A DNA stretch of 64,000 nt. Source: Nitrosomonas eutropha (GTDB lineage Bacteria; Pseudomonadota; Gammaproteobacteria; Burkholderiales; Nitrosomonadaceae). The position numbers and the translations under genes were made by a program. The DNA is taken from positions 310,001 to 374,000 of the forward strand of contig NZ_FPBL01000001.1 of NCBI RefSeq assembly GCF_900116685.1. Direction: 5' to 3'. Shown one piece after another: positions 16,010-25,280 of this stretch; within the stretch, counting starts at the first letter, position 1, and each line of letters starts with the position of its first letter. The notes beneath the pieces are model-generated. The model made no database searches, was not told the DNA's origin, and was given only the letters and a program-made list of their open reading frames with translations.

Positions 16010-17665
16010 TCATTCCTGTAACGAAGCCAGATGACTGGCTACATCTTCCTTACTAAAACCGATTGCACTGGCAATACGATCTGCATGGCTGATGCGCGAG
16101 ACACCCGGAACCAGCCGGTGTGTCGGTTTTTCCAAAGCAAATTCAACTTGCAGATAGTCTCCGATTTCTTCTTGTTGTAAACGTTCGCACAATTCGTGAT
16201 TATGGGTCACCAGTAGCGTAGTGGCACCCAGCTGGTGAAATCCTTTCAGCACATACTCCGAGAGCGTCATTTTTTCTTCAAAGGTAGTACCCTCCGCCAG
16301 TTCATCCAGTATCACCAGAGAACGTGGTGTCGAATTGAAGAAGATTTCGCGGGTTTGTTTCAGTTCATGCGCAAAACGCCCCATTCCCTCCTCCAGCTGG
16401 CCGGGATCAGGCACCTGATAAAAAATATGCTCTGCGGGTACTATGCGTGCTTGTACCGCCGGCACATACGCTCCGGCTTGTGCCAGTAGCTGAATCTGAA
16501 CAACCGTTTTGCAGTAGGCTGTTTTTCCGCCACTGTTTGGCCCCGTCACGATCAGCAGGCGTTTATTGTTATCCAATGCAATATCGTTAGGAACATAATC
16601 AGGACGAGTCCGTACCAGCAATGGGTTTCTGGCGGCAGAAGCAATCAGCGTGTGACGTTCATTCCTATAGATTTCCGGCAGAACAGAATCTCCTGGTATG
16701 GAACGCGCATGGCGGCATAATGCCAGCAATTCATCCAGCATCCCCAATGCCTCAATTGCCTTGGCCAGATCTTCACTATTCCGGAACAGTTTTCGCAACG
16801 GGTAGATCACCGAATCCCGATCGGATGCGCTAACTGCCTGCAAAATGATCGGAATGATCGGCACAAGCAGGATCAAAACGCCGTAGCCAATATAGCTGGC
16901 ACCCAGTTCGTTCAGCGTACTCTGAAAGAAAAAAAGCAGACCAGCCATAAAAACCAGAAAAAAACTGATGAACGGCCACTTGAACACGGAGGGGCGAAAA
17001 CGTGGAGTAGGTAAGCGGGGTTTTTCCTCCCTCGTCAGAAATTTTCCTTCCGAGACATAGATGGGTCCGTGCATCAGGGAATAAGTACGTGTTCGGGCAA
17101 AATCACGCAACGCTTGCACCAGTGTGCACAGGTAATCACTATTGGGAATAGGAAGTGCTTCTGCCTGATCCACCATATCCACGATAAAGCTAGTGCCATC
17201 AATAAACTGACGATAGCCGTATCCACCAAATTCCAGTCTTTCCTTACCGGTCTTATCTTTGGGATCATCGGTTGTCAGTCCACCTGCAAACTCGCCGTAA
17301 AGCAGATGGTATAGTGAGGTTTCATCAAATGCCATTCGTTTGATGTACTTCTCCAGGGCATCCAGCAGCTCGGGGTTGGATTCAAGTTCACGCAATGCCT
17401 CCTGCTTGCTTTGTAATAATGCAGCATCAGTCACCGGGCGCGCAATTGAGCGGTACAGTACAGATTGCCCTACTCGGGTTTGTGCATGGTTAATTTCGTC
17501 AAACAGGGCGTCAGCTTCCACCGCAACAAAAGTCTTGGCATCCAGCGTCCCATAATTATCTGCAGTGGGTCTGGTATCCCGTATCTGTGCCTGATGTTTG
17601 CCGGATGACAAAATAAAACTTCCACGCCAGACAGAAGTGGTATCAGCTTGTGATGTATCATTCAT
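16010..17665 (-). CDS. Membrane-anchored MutS-like ATPase
   Basis: This 551-residue protein has a MutS core at the C-terminal end: Walker A TGPNSGGKT (374-382), a LVILDELAEGT Walker B stretch and a conserved THNHEL. The mismatch-recognition and connector domains of MutS1 are missing. A lever-like helical region precedes two hydrophobic segments (about 230-247 and 257-277) that should span the inner membrane. It is therefore one of the non-canonical MutS homologues of unknown function, not the mismatch repair protein. The gene stands alone between the DAHP synthase gene and a divergent DUF2062 gene. Confidence 0.85.
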   Translation of the reverse strand: MNDTSQADTTSVWRGSFILSSGKHQAQIRDTRPTADNYGTLDAKTFVAVEADALFDEINHAQTRVGQSVLYRSIARPVTDAALLQSKQEALRELESNPELLDALEKYIKRMAFDETSLYHLLYGEFAGGLTTDDPKDKTGKERLEFGGYGYRQFIDGTSFIVDMVDQAEALPIPNSDYLCTLVQALRDFARTRTYSLMHGPIYVSEGKFLTREEKPRLPTPRFRPSVFKWPFISFFLVFMAGLLFFFQSTLNELGASYIGYGVLILLVPIIPIILQAVSASDRDSVIYPLRKLFRNSEDLAKAIEALGMLDELLALCRHARSIPGDSVLPEIYRNERHTLIASAARNPLLVRTRPDYVPNDIALDNNKRLLIVTGPNSGGKTAYCKTVVQIQLLAQAGAYVPAVQARIVPAEHIFYQVPDPGQLEEGMGRFAHELKQTREIFFNSTPRSLVILDELAEGTTFEEKMTLSEYVLKGFHQLGATTLLVTHNHELCERLQQEEIGDYLQVEFALEKPTHRLVPGVSRISHADRIASAIGFSKEDVASHLASLQE

Positions 17666-17812
17666 ATTTTTATATATTGATGGGTTGCAATTGAACTCGG
17701 TTCGCGCAACTTTAGACGATTTTGCTACCTCATGCAGGGATTAATGGTGACAAAACCCCTCTCCCAGCCTTATTATTAATTACTAAGTAGTTGATTTTCG
17801 CGGGCAAGAACT

Positions 17813-18391
17813 ATGCTGCGTAAAATTTTTAAAAAATATCTGCCTTCCCACGAAAGTATCCAGCAAAGCCGCTTTGTACGATTTTTTGGCACGCTGCTGT
17901 ATCATCACAACCTTTGGCATTTGCATCGCCGTTCGGTTGCCGGAGGAGTGGCTGCTGGTCTGTTCGCCGGTCTAATTCCGGGCAGCAATCCGGTGCAGTT
18001 CTTTTTTGCCACCCTGTTTTCCGTGATTTTCAAGGTCAATCTGCCCATCGCTGTATTTGCGACGCTGTACTCCAATCCTTTTACTATCGTACCGCTTTAT
18101 GTGGCAGCGTATTTCCTGGGCAGCTGGGTGATCGGCAGCAAGGTAAGTAACATGGATGAGCTGCCTCCGCTGGAATTGCATTTGCTGGACAAACATCTTT
18201 CTGAGTGGGCTCCCGTGCTGACGGACTATCTGGCAACCTTCGGGAAACCACTGATTACCGGGCTGTTTTTACTGGCCTCCCTGTTATCTGTCACTGGCTA
18301 TTTTGCGGTACGCATGTTCTGGCGTTACTACGTTATCCATGCATGGCATAAACGAGCCAAGCGCAACCATAATTCCAATAATAACCCCTAA
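17813..18391 (+). CDS. DUF2062 membrane protein
   Basis: This 192-residue protein contains the DUF2062 pattern RSVAGGVAAGLFAGLIPG followed by SNPFTIVPLY and several hydrophobic helices (about 42-60, 67-85, 92-107, 150-172). It is an inner-membrane protein of unknown function. It lies 12 bases before the exporter operon and is probably co-transcribed with it. A short gap of 147 bases separates it from the divergent MutS-like gene, so promoters for both lie in 17666-17812. Confidence 0.87.
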   Translation: MLRKIFKKYLPSHESIQQSRFVRFFGTLLYHHNLWHLHRRSVAGGVAAGLFAGLIPGSNPVQFFFATLFSVIFKVNLPIAVFATLYSNPFTIVPLYVAAYFLGSWVIGSKVSNMDELPPLELHLLDKHLSEWAPVLTDYLATFGKPLITGLFLLASLLSVTGYFAVRMFWRYYVIHAWHKRAKRNHNSNNNP

Positions 18392-18403
18392 CCTTTCATC
18401 TTC

Positions 18404-19558
18404 ATGCCTGGAACACGTTTACTGCTTCGCATAGCAGGTATTGCACTGCTGATTACCGCAGCAGGGTACATCACTTGGCATTTAACCAGAAGCCAGCCTC
18501 TGGAAGTGGAACTGGCGACCGTTAGTCGCGGCGCTGTTGAAGCTACTGTGGTCAATACGCGCGCTGGCACGATCAAGGCGTGCCGACGGGCCAAATTATC
18601 TCCACAAGCAGGTGGTCAGGTTATCCGCATGGAAATCAGAGAAGGAGATCGGGTCAAGGAAGGTCAGGTGCTGCTTGAATTATGGAATACTGATCTGCAA
18701 GCACAACATGATCTGGCAAAACAGCAATTGGCTACCGCAGAAAGCCGACGACAGGAATCCTGCATCCTGGCCGACAATGCGCAGCGTGAATATATCCGCA
18801 CCCAACAACTGGTTGGAAAAGGATTTGTCAGCGTACAACGCGCCGATGATGCAAGTGCGACTGCCAAAGCCAACCGGGCAGCCTGCGCCGCCACGAGTGC
18901 AGAAGTCAGGCGAGCGCGTGCACAGATTGCAGTCAGTCAGGCCAACCTGGATCGAACGCAGCTGATTGCGCCCTTTGCTGGGGTCATTGCTCAAATCACA
19001 GGGGAACTGGGCGAATATGTCACCCCTTCCCCGCCGGGAATTCCCACCCCGCCAGCAGTTGATCTGATTGATGATTCCTGCTTGTATGTCAGTGCACCGA
19101 TGGATGAGGTTGATGCACCCAAAATCCGGGTAGGACAAGTTGCACGCATCACGCTGGACGCCCTCCCTGGCCAGATTTTTGTGGGAAAAGTACGTCGTAT
19201 CGCCCCTTATGTGACTGAAGTCGAGAAACAGGCACGCACGGTGGATGTGGAAGCCGAATTTACCAATCCTGATCAGGCTGTTCTGCTGGTAGGTTACAGC
19301 GCGGATATCGAAACAATTATTGATCACCGTAAAAATGTACTGCGCGTTCCCACTCAGGTTATCCGTCAGGACAACAAGGTTTGGGTACTGGATCAGGACA
19401 GTAGGCTTAAGGAGCAAATACTGAAAACGGGATTGGCAAACTGGGCCTATACCGAAGTGCTTGAAAGGTTGTCTGAAGGGGATCAGGTACTGCTGTCCGG
19501 CGATAATGGAGAAATCAAAACGGGCACACAAGTGACCCCCAAATCTCCTCAGCCATGA
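18404..19558 (+). CDS. Periplasmic adaptor of an ABC exporter (HlyD/MacA family)
   Basis: This 384-residue membrane-fusion protein has an N-terminal anchor (about residues 5-25), a lipoyl-like half-motif around SPQAGGQVIRMEIREGDRV, a coiled-coil hairpin (about 95-180) and the second half-motif around RTQLIAPFAGVIAQI. It should link the inner-membrane ABC complex to the periplasm or an outer-membrane channel, as MacA does. It overlaps the ATPase gene by 4 bases (ATGA). No TolC-type gene lies nearby. The exported substrate is unknown. Confidence 0.9.
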   Translation: MPGTRLLLRIAGIALLITAAGYITWHLTRSQPLEVELATVSRGAVEATVVNTRAGTIKACRRAKLSPQAGGQVIRMEIREGDRVKEGQVLLELWNTDLQAQHDLAKQQLATAESRRQESCILADNAQREYIRTQQLVGKGFVSVQRADDASATAKANRAACAATSAEVRRARAQIAVSQANLDRTQLIAPFAGVIAQITGELGEYVTPSPPGIPTPPAVDLIDDSCLYVSAPMDEVDAPKIRVGQVARITLDALPGQIFVGKVRRIAPYVTEVEKQARTVDVEAEFTNPDQAVLLVGYSADIETIIDHRKNVLRVPTQVIRQDNKVWVLDQDSRLKEQILKTGLANWAYTEVLERLSEGDQVLLSGDNGEIKTGTQVTPKSPQP

Positions 19559-20226
19559 TACAGCTCTCGGGTATCACTCGGATTTTTCACATGGGGGATC
19601 AGGCTATCCATGCACTCGACCATGTTGATCTGACAATCGACTCTGGTGAATATGTTTCCATTATGGGGCCTTCCGGATCGGGAAAATCAACCCTGCTGAA
19701 TGTTATCGGTTTACTCGATCGGCCGGACAGCGGGCATTATCTGCTGGATGGTAGGGACGTCACCGTACTGTCAGAAACTGAGCAAGCACAGGTTCGCCGG
19801 GAAAAAATTGGTTTTGTTTTCCAGTCTTTCCATCTGATCCCGCGTTTGACGGCTGCAGAAAACATTGAAATCCCTCTGATACTGACTGGTATGCCCTCAA
19901 CAGAACGCAAGGAGCGCATCGCAGCAACCTTACAGGCATTCAATCTGAGTGATCGTGCACACCACCGGCCGGCGGAGCTGTCTGGTGGACAGCGCCAGCG
20001 GGTGGCCATTGCCCGCGCAACAATCTTGCGTCCTACAGCATTGCTGGCAGATGAACCGACTGGCAATCTCGATCATCGTATCGGCTCAGAAGTAGCAGCG
20101 TTGCTGGAAGCATTGAATCAAACGGGTACCACGCTTATCGTCGTGACGCATGATCGCGAACTGGCATTGCGCGCCCGACGCCGCGTTGCGATGCGTGATG
20201 GCCGGATCGAAACCGACGAGCGATGA
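19555..20226 (+). CDS. ABC exporter ATPase (MacB/LolD-like)
   Basis: This 223-residue ATPase has Walker A GPSGSGKST (38-46), the Q-loop, the signature LSGGQRQRVAIARA and Walker B with ADEPTGNLD. It belongs to the MacB/LolD/FtsE group that powers mechanotransmission exporters. It overlaps the genes on both sides by 4 bases, so the four proteins are made together. The MacA-like partner favours a MacAB-type exporter over a lipoprotein-releasing Lol system. Confidence 0.93.
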   Translation: MIQLSGITRIFHMGDQAIHALDHVDLTIDSGEYVSIMGPSGSGKSTLLNVIGLLDRPDSGHYLLDGRDVTVLSETEQAQVRREKIGFVFQSFHLIPRLTAAENIEIPLILTGMPSTERKERIAATLQAFNLSDRAHHRPAELSGGQRQRVAIARATILRPTALLADEPTGNLDHRIGSEVAALLEALNQTGTTLIVVTHDRELALRARRRVAMRDGRIETDER

Positions 20227-21425
20227 GACCACAGGATCTCCTGCATTTTTCCCTTAAAACCATTACCAGCTACCCTACCCGTTCGCTCTTAATTGTGCTG
20301 GCTATGGCATTGGGCGTGGCTGCCGTCATCATTCTGACTGCGCTGGGCGATGGCGCGCGCCAGTATGTCGTCAATGAATTTTCCTCGATCGGCACCAACC
20401 TGATTATTGTTTTGCCTGGCCGAGCTGAAACAGCAGGAAGTTTTCCTGGCGCAGTCATGGGTCAGACGTCAAGAGATCTGACGCTGGATGATGCTCACTG
20501 GGTAGGAAGGTTGCCACAGGTCAGCCGTTACGCTCCACTGAATGTCGGTGTGGCTGAACTTTCTGCCGTGGGCAAGCTGCGGGAAGTCACGTTGATGGGC
20601 ACCACGGCCGATATTTTCCCAATCCGTCACATGAAACTTTCACAGGGAAAATTTCTTTCAAGCGCTGATGAAAATAGTGCCCAAATTGTATTGGGTGCCA
20701 AGATTGCACAGGAGTTTTTCCCGGATGGGAATGTACTGGGGCAGCGCGTTCGCCTGAGTGATCGGCGCTTCATAGTGACCGGTGTAATGGCGGTACAAGG
20801 CGAATCCATGGGATACAACTCAGACGAACTGGTCATTATCCCTATCCAGCACGCTCAGACATTACTCAACACTACTTCACTGTTCCGGTTACTGATTGAA
20901 GTCCGCCATCATGGCGAAATCGACAATGCCAGGGAAGCAATTCGTCAAACGCTCATTCGACGCCATGATGGCGAAGATGATGTCACCGTAATTGCCCACG
21001 ATGCTGTACTGGCCACATTTGAACGTATCCTGCGTGCATTGACACTGGGGGTTGCCGGCATCGCCGTCATCAGCCTTGCGGTTGCCGGTATTCTGGTGAT
21101 GAATGTCATGCTGGTATCGGTCAGTCAGCGCACGGCAGAAATTGGGCTGCTCAAGGCAATCGGCACTCCGGCTGCTGTCATTCGTTATATTTTTCTGGCT
21201 GAAGCCATCTGGCTATCTCTGGCAGGAGCCCTGGCCGGACTCATACTGGGGCAGGCAGGCAGTTGGGCCTTACGTCTGGCGTATCCGCAGTTGCCTGCCT
21301 GGTCACCTCTTTGGGCCAATTTTGCCGGGGTAGCAGTCGCAGTACTGGCCGGCGTTCTGGCGGGATTATTACCGGCAATCCGTGCGGCAAAACTGGATCC
21401 AGTCGATGCACTTGGCAAGCGATAA
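20223..21425 (+). CDS. ABC exporter permease 1 (MacB/FtsX family)
   Basis: This 400-residue permease has one N-terminal transmembrane helix (about 20-40), a large periplasmic MacB-type domain (about 45-250) and three C-terminal helices of the FtsX fold with the conserved EIGLLKAIG stretch. It begins at the ATGA overlap with the ATPase gene. A second, related permease follows, so the transporter is probably a heterodimer, unlike the homodimeric fused E. coli MacB. Confidence 0.9.
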   Translation: MRPQDLLHFSLKTITSYPTRSLLIVLAMALGVAAVIILTALGDGARQYVVNEFSSIGTNLIIVLPGRAETAGSFPGAVMGQTSRDLTLDDAHWVGRLPQVSRYAPLNVGVAELSAVGKLREVTLMGTTADIFPIRHMKLSQGKFLSSADENSAQIVLGAKIAQEFFPDGNVLGQRVRLSDRRFIVTGVMAVQGESMGYNSDELVIIPIQHAQTLLNTTSLFRLLIEVRHHGEIDNAREAIRQTLIRRHDGEDDVTVIAHDAVLATFERILRALTLGVAGIAVISLAVAGILVMNVMLVSVSQRTAEIGLLKAIGTPAAVIRYIFLAEAIWLSLAGALAGLILGQAGSWALRLAYPQLPAWSPLWANFAGVAVAVLAGVLAGLLPAIRAAKLDPVDALGKR

Positions 21426-21430
21426 AATCG

Positions 21431-22630
21431 ATGAATCTGGTTGAATCCCTGAAATTTGCACTCCGCGCGTTGACTGCTCACCGAACGCGCACATTTCTGT
21501 CTGCATCCGGTATTGCCATCGGCATTGCCGCCGTGATCCTGTTGACATCAATCGGCGCAGGTATTCAGCGTTTTGTGTTATCCGAATTCACCCAGTTTGG
21601 AACCAACATTGTGAATATCACCCCCGGCAAGACTCGTACGCGCGGTGCTTCGACCGGATCGATTAGCAGCGTGCGTCTGCTGACAATTGAGGATTCGCTC
21701 GCGTTAAAATCCTCTCGCCATGCGGTCTACACCAATGCAACCGTCACTGGGAATGCGGAAGTACGTGGTAACGGCCGCAGTCGGCGCGTCACTGTGTATG
21801 GCCAGGGGCCAGATTTTGACCGGGCATTTAATATGCACACAGTAATCGGACAATTCCTGCCAGCGGATGATCCACGTAATCCACGCGCCTTTGCCGTGCT
21901 TGGTGCAAAAGTGCACAAGGAATTGTACGGCAGCACTAATCCGCTTGGCTCGGTGCTGCAAGTCGGTGGCTCACGTTTTCGTATCATTGGTGTTATGGCC
22001 GCCAAGGGCCAGGTATTGGGCTTCGATCTGGATGATACGGTGTACATTCCCACTGCACGGGCACTGGAAATTTTCAACCGAGAAGGCGTGATGGAAGTTC
22101 AGGTAGTCTATCCACCAGCTACACCACTGGATGAGGTCATGCAAGATATCAAGCGCATCATGATTAAACGGCACGGGCGCGAAGATTTTACGATAACACC
22201 ACAACAGCAGATGCTCAGTACACTATCTACCGTACTGAATGTACTCACTTTTGCCGTCGCGGTACTGGGAGGAATTTCATTACTGGTCGGAGCAGTGGGA
22301 ATGATCACACTGATGCACATCACTGTGACAGAACGGATGGCCGAGATCGGCTTGCTGAATGCATTGGGTGCGACTCCCATGCGTATCCGTATCCTGTTTC
22401 TGCTGGAATCAACCGCACTTTCGACGCTGGGGGGTGTTGTCGGATTACTCACAGGATCAGGGATTGCCGGATTACTGGGAATACTGGTCAGCGATTTGCC
22501 CATCAGCATCCCGTGGCGCTATGTCATCGCAGCATTGCTTCTGTCAGGGATAATCGGGCTGGCAGCGGGCGTTGTTCCCGCCATACGCGCAGCCCGTCTT
22601 AATCCAGTGGATGCCCTGCGTGCCGAGTGA
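21431..22630 (+). CDS. ABC exporter permease 2 (MacB/FtsX family)
   Basis: This 399-residue paralogue of the preceding permease has the same plan: an N-terminal helix, a periplasmic domain and three C-terminal helices with MAEIGLLNALGATP. The ATG at 21431 (MNLVESLKFALRAL) is chosen because it matches the N-terminus of permease 1. The frame is open upstream to 21263, but that part reads through permease 1 in another frame. It ends 8 bases from the convergent P460-family gene. Confidence 0.9.
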   Translation: MNLVESLKFALRALTAHRTRTFLSASGIAIGIAAVILLTSIGAGIQRFVLSEFTQFGTNIVNITPGKTRTRGASTGSISSVRLLTIEDSLALKSSRHAVYTNATVTGNAEVRGNGRSRRVTVYGQGPDFDRAFNMHTVIGQFLPADDPRNPRAFAVLGAKVHKELYGSTNPLGSVLQVGGSRFRIIGVMAAKGQVLGFDLDDTVYIPTARALEIFNREGVMEVQVVYPPATPLDEVMQDIKRIMIKRHGREDFTITPQQQMLSTLSTVLNVLTFAVAVLGGISLLVGAVGMITLMHITVTERMAEIGLLNALGATPMRIRILFLLESTALSTLGGVVGLLTGSGIAGLLGILVSDLPISIPWRYVIAALLLSGIIGLAAGVVPAIRAARLNPVDALRAE

Positions 22631-22638
22631 GCCTGGCT

Positions 22639-23163
22639 TTAGTGATTTTTTACGTAATCAACTAACTTCTGGAAGGAAAACAGGTTGTCCTGTTTTTGGA
22701 GTGGAGTATGACACTGCGCACAATTCAAATCGTTGTCCTTCACTTTGCCATCTGGTTCATACAAGGCAAATCCCCAACCGCCTGAGCGATCTTCAGCTTT
22801 AAAAGTACCATCCCAGTCGCTTCTTTTTTCCATAACGCCTACAGCAGCCAGTTTGTCGATGACAAACAAGCCATCCTCACCCGATTGGATTTTGCCCTCG
22901 GCATCTTTCTTAGGGGCATAGATTTCCATAACCACAACCGCGCCGGAAGCAGCCTCTTCACCATTCTTATAACTATCCACAGCAACCTGATTGGCATAAA
23001 GCTTGGCTAACTGTGTTTGGTTAGCGCGATTAGCCGTGGCATATAGAGTAAACGTTTGCGCATAATTCTCCGGGAATTTAACAAACTCCGGGTTCCCTCC
23101 CCCAAAGGCAGGGAATGACAACGTTAAACCGACCAGTGCAGATAAACCTAAACTTGATTTCAT
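22639..23163 (-). CDS. Cytochrome P460-family c-type haem protein, periplasmic
   Basis: This 174-residue exported protein has a signal peptide (about residues 1-22) and one haem site CAQCH (148-152) near the C-terminus, as in cytochromes P460 and c'-beta. The ATG at 23163 has an AAGGAGAG ribosome binding site; an ATG at 23187 is less likely. In ammonia oxidisers, P460 oxidises hydroxylamine, and the sister c'-beta proteins bind NO. Whether the lysine that cross-links to haem in true P460 is present cannot be settled by eye (Lys66 in SYKNGEE is a candidate), so the activity is open. Confidence 0.87.
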   Translation of the reverse strand: MKSSLGLSALVGLTLSFPAFGGGNPEFVKFPENYAQTFTLYATANRANQTQLAKLYANQVAVDSYKNGEEAASGAVVVMEIYAPKKDAEGKIQSGEDGLFVIDKLAAVGVMEKRSDWDGTFKAEDRSGGWGFALYEPDGKVKDNDLNCAQCHTPLQKQDNLFSFQKLVDYVKNH

Positions 23164-23463
23164 TTTTTCTCTCCTTTTAAAAATCATCCTGCAGACAAAT
23201 CACCAGCAAACATGATTTGCTTTTGAGCAGAAAACGAAACATGCGTGCAAAACACGCAAATTCCACTGACATTATAGACATACCCCACACAAATCATGAA
23301 ACCCGTCATCTGAATAGTAATACTGCGGGATGACTACAGATTTTCTCCCATACGTCGATAAAATCAGGTATAGCCTGATTGCTTGCTTCAGGAAGGGATA
23401 TGTTTATTGTCGTCATGGGAGAAAGGATGATAGCTCTCATCAAGAAAAGGATGAATCCATCAT
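23164..23463. other. Intergenic region upstream of the P460-family gene
   Basis: About 300 bases with no supported gene. A hairpin GCGTG...CACGC lies near 23251-23266. The region should hold the minus-strand promoter of the P460-family gene and the plus-strand promoter of the decayed ATPase gene; neither is obvious. Confidence 0.35.
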
Positions 23464-25227
23464 GATAAAACCGGGAGGATATACTACAAAGACTACAAGT
23501 GATCTCGATCTGATTATCCAGCTCTGGTTGCTGCGTATTCTGATACCACTTAATGGATACGCGAATTTCTACGCTCTCACGGTTTCAGCCACGATACGCT
23601 GGCAATAATATTCGGTCTGGAACAATGGATTGATAACTTCGATTCTAAAACTGTTCTTTCAGAATTGAAATTAATACACCAGAAAGCGGAAGAACAATGG
23701 GCCAATGCATCTGTATCTGCCCCCCTGAGTAACAACATCAAGCAATTGTCTGATCTGGTTGATCTCAGTACGGTTGACTGTAGAATTCTAGAATTTTCTA
23801 TACTGCTTCACAACGAATCTCTACTGGAGAACGTTGGCAATTTTCTTGGTTCGCTCTCATCAACCAGGATGTTCCACGCATTATCAGTCATTCTGAATTT
23901 ACCCGAACAGGAAATCTGGAAATCCTTAAGCAGTCAGAATACCCTCGCACGCTCCGGGCTGTTATCAATTGATCGTAACAATTCTCATTGTCTGCGTAAT
24001 AAACTGGGATTGCTTTCTTACGGCTTTGCTGATCAGATTACCTCCGCAGAAACCGATCCAATCAATCTGCTGCGTGGCACCGTAGTTACTGCTGCCCCCA
24101 GACAGCTTGATCTGTCTGACTACAACCATATCAATTCTTCCCTGGAAATCCTGCTTCCCTATTTACGCCATGTCACAGCCACCCAGCAGCACGGGGCCAA
24201 CATTCTGTTATATGGAGCACCCGGAACCGGCAAAAGCCAACTAACTTGTGTGCTCGCCGATGAATTAGGCTACGAACTGTTCGAGGTGGCAAGTGAAGAT
24301 GATGGAGGCGATCCAATAGATGGTGAGCAGCGCTTACGTGTTTTCCGCGCTACTCAAAGTTTTTTTGCACATCGTCAAGTACTGATTGCTTTTGATGAAG
24401 CTGAGGATGTCTTTGATGATGGTAAAAGTTATTTTGGCCATAAAAGCACTGCCCAGTTACGCAAAGCATGGATCAATCGGGTACTGGAAGGCAAGCCGGT
24501 ACCCACCTTATGGTTGTCTAATTCCGTTCATGGAATTGATCCAGCCTTCATCCACGCTGATGCTGATCTGATTTATATTTCCGCTGGACTTATCAGAGTG
24601 CGCACTGGTCGCCTCTGTCTATACGGACCACCCGGTACCGGTAAGACTGCCTACGGACGATGGCTAGCAGAACAGCTCGCCATCCCGCTACTGGTAAAAC
24701 GTGCATCTGATTTAATGTCAATGTGGGTGGGTGAAAGCGAGAAAAATATCGCCCAAGCATTTCAGCAGGCAGAGCAAGAAGGTGCACTCCTGCTGATCGA
24801 CGAAATAGATAGTTTTTTGCAGGATCGTCAGAACGCACATCAAGGATGGGAAATCAGCCTCGTCAATGAAATGCTGACGCAAATGGAATCATTCTCCGGG
24901 GTCTTTATCGCTTCAACCAACCTGATGGGAAATTTAGATCAATCAACACTGCGTCGTTTTGATCTCAAGGTGAAATTTGATTTTCTACGCTCGGAACAAG
25001 CATGGGAACTGCTGTGCCGCCACTGCAAGCAATTAGATTTATCCGTGCCACAGCCGGATCTTCGGTCTCAGATCAAACGCTTACACCACCTGACACCCGG
25101 AGATTTTGCCGCTGTAATACGCCAGCATCGCTTTCGCCCAATTGAATCCCCCGCAGCACTGATATCTGCCCTTGAAGCAGAATGTGCTGTCAAGGAAGGG
25201 AAAAGCACATCTGCTGGATTTACCTGA
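23464..25227 (+). pseudogene. Two-module AAA ATPase gene, frameshifted and apparently internally deleted
   Basis: The main open part (23554-25227) encodes two AAA modules: Walker A GAPGTGKS with Walker B LIAFDEAED, then GPPGTGKT with LLLIDEID and sensor SNLM/RRFDLK. Upstream, LIIQLWLLRILIPLNGY in one frame (from about 23464) runs into REFLRSHGFSHDTLAIIFGL in another near 23560, where one missing base would join them, so the N-terminus is frameshifted. After the first module, GIDPAFI (about 24534-24554) is followed at once by HADADLIY and the second module, so the lid of the first module is absent. A shortened protein from the TTG at 23665 (520 residues) could still be made. It probably partnered the DUF262/HNH protein. 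Confidence 0.7.
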
Positions 25228-25280
25228 ACACCAACTCGCATTGGATAATCTTCTACAAATAAACAAATAAGGGAAATAAC

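Noticed and set aside
18680-19531. Minus-strand open frame of 283 codons
   Set aside because: It lies entirely over the HlyD-type adaptor gene; composition is that of a shadow frame.
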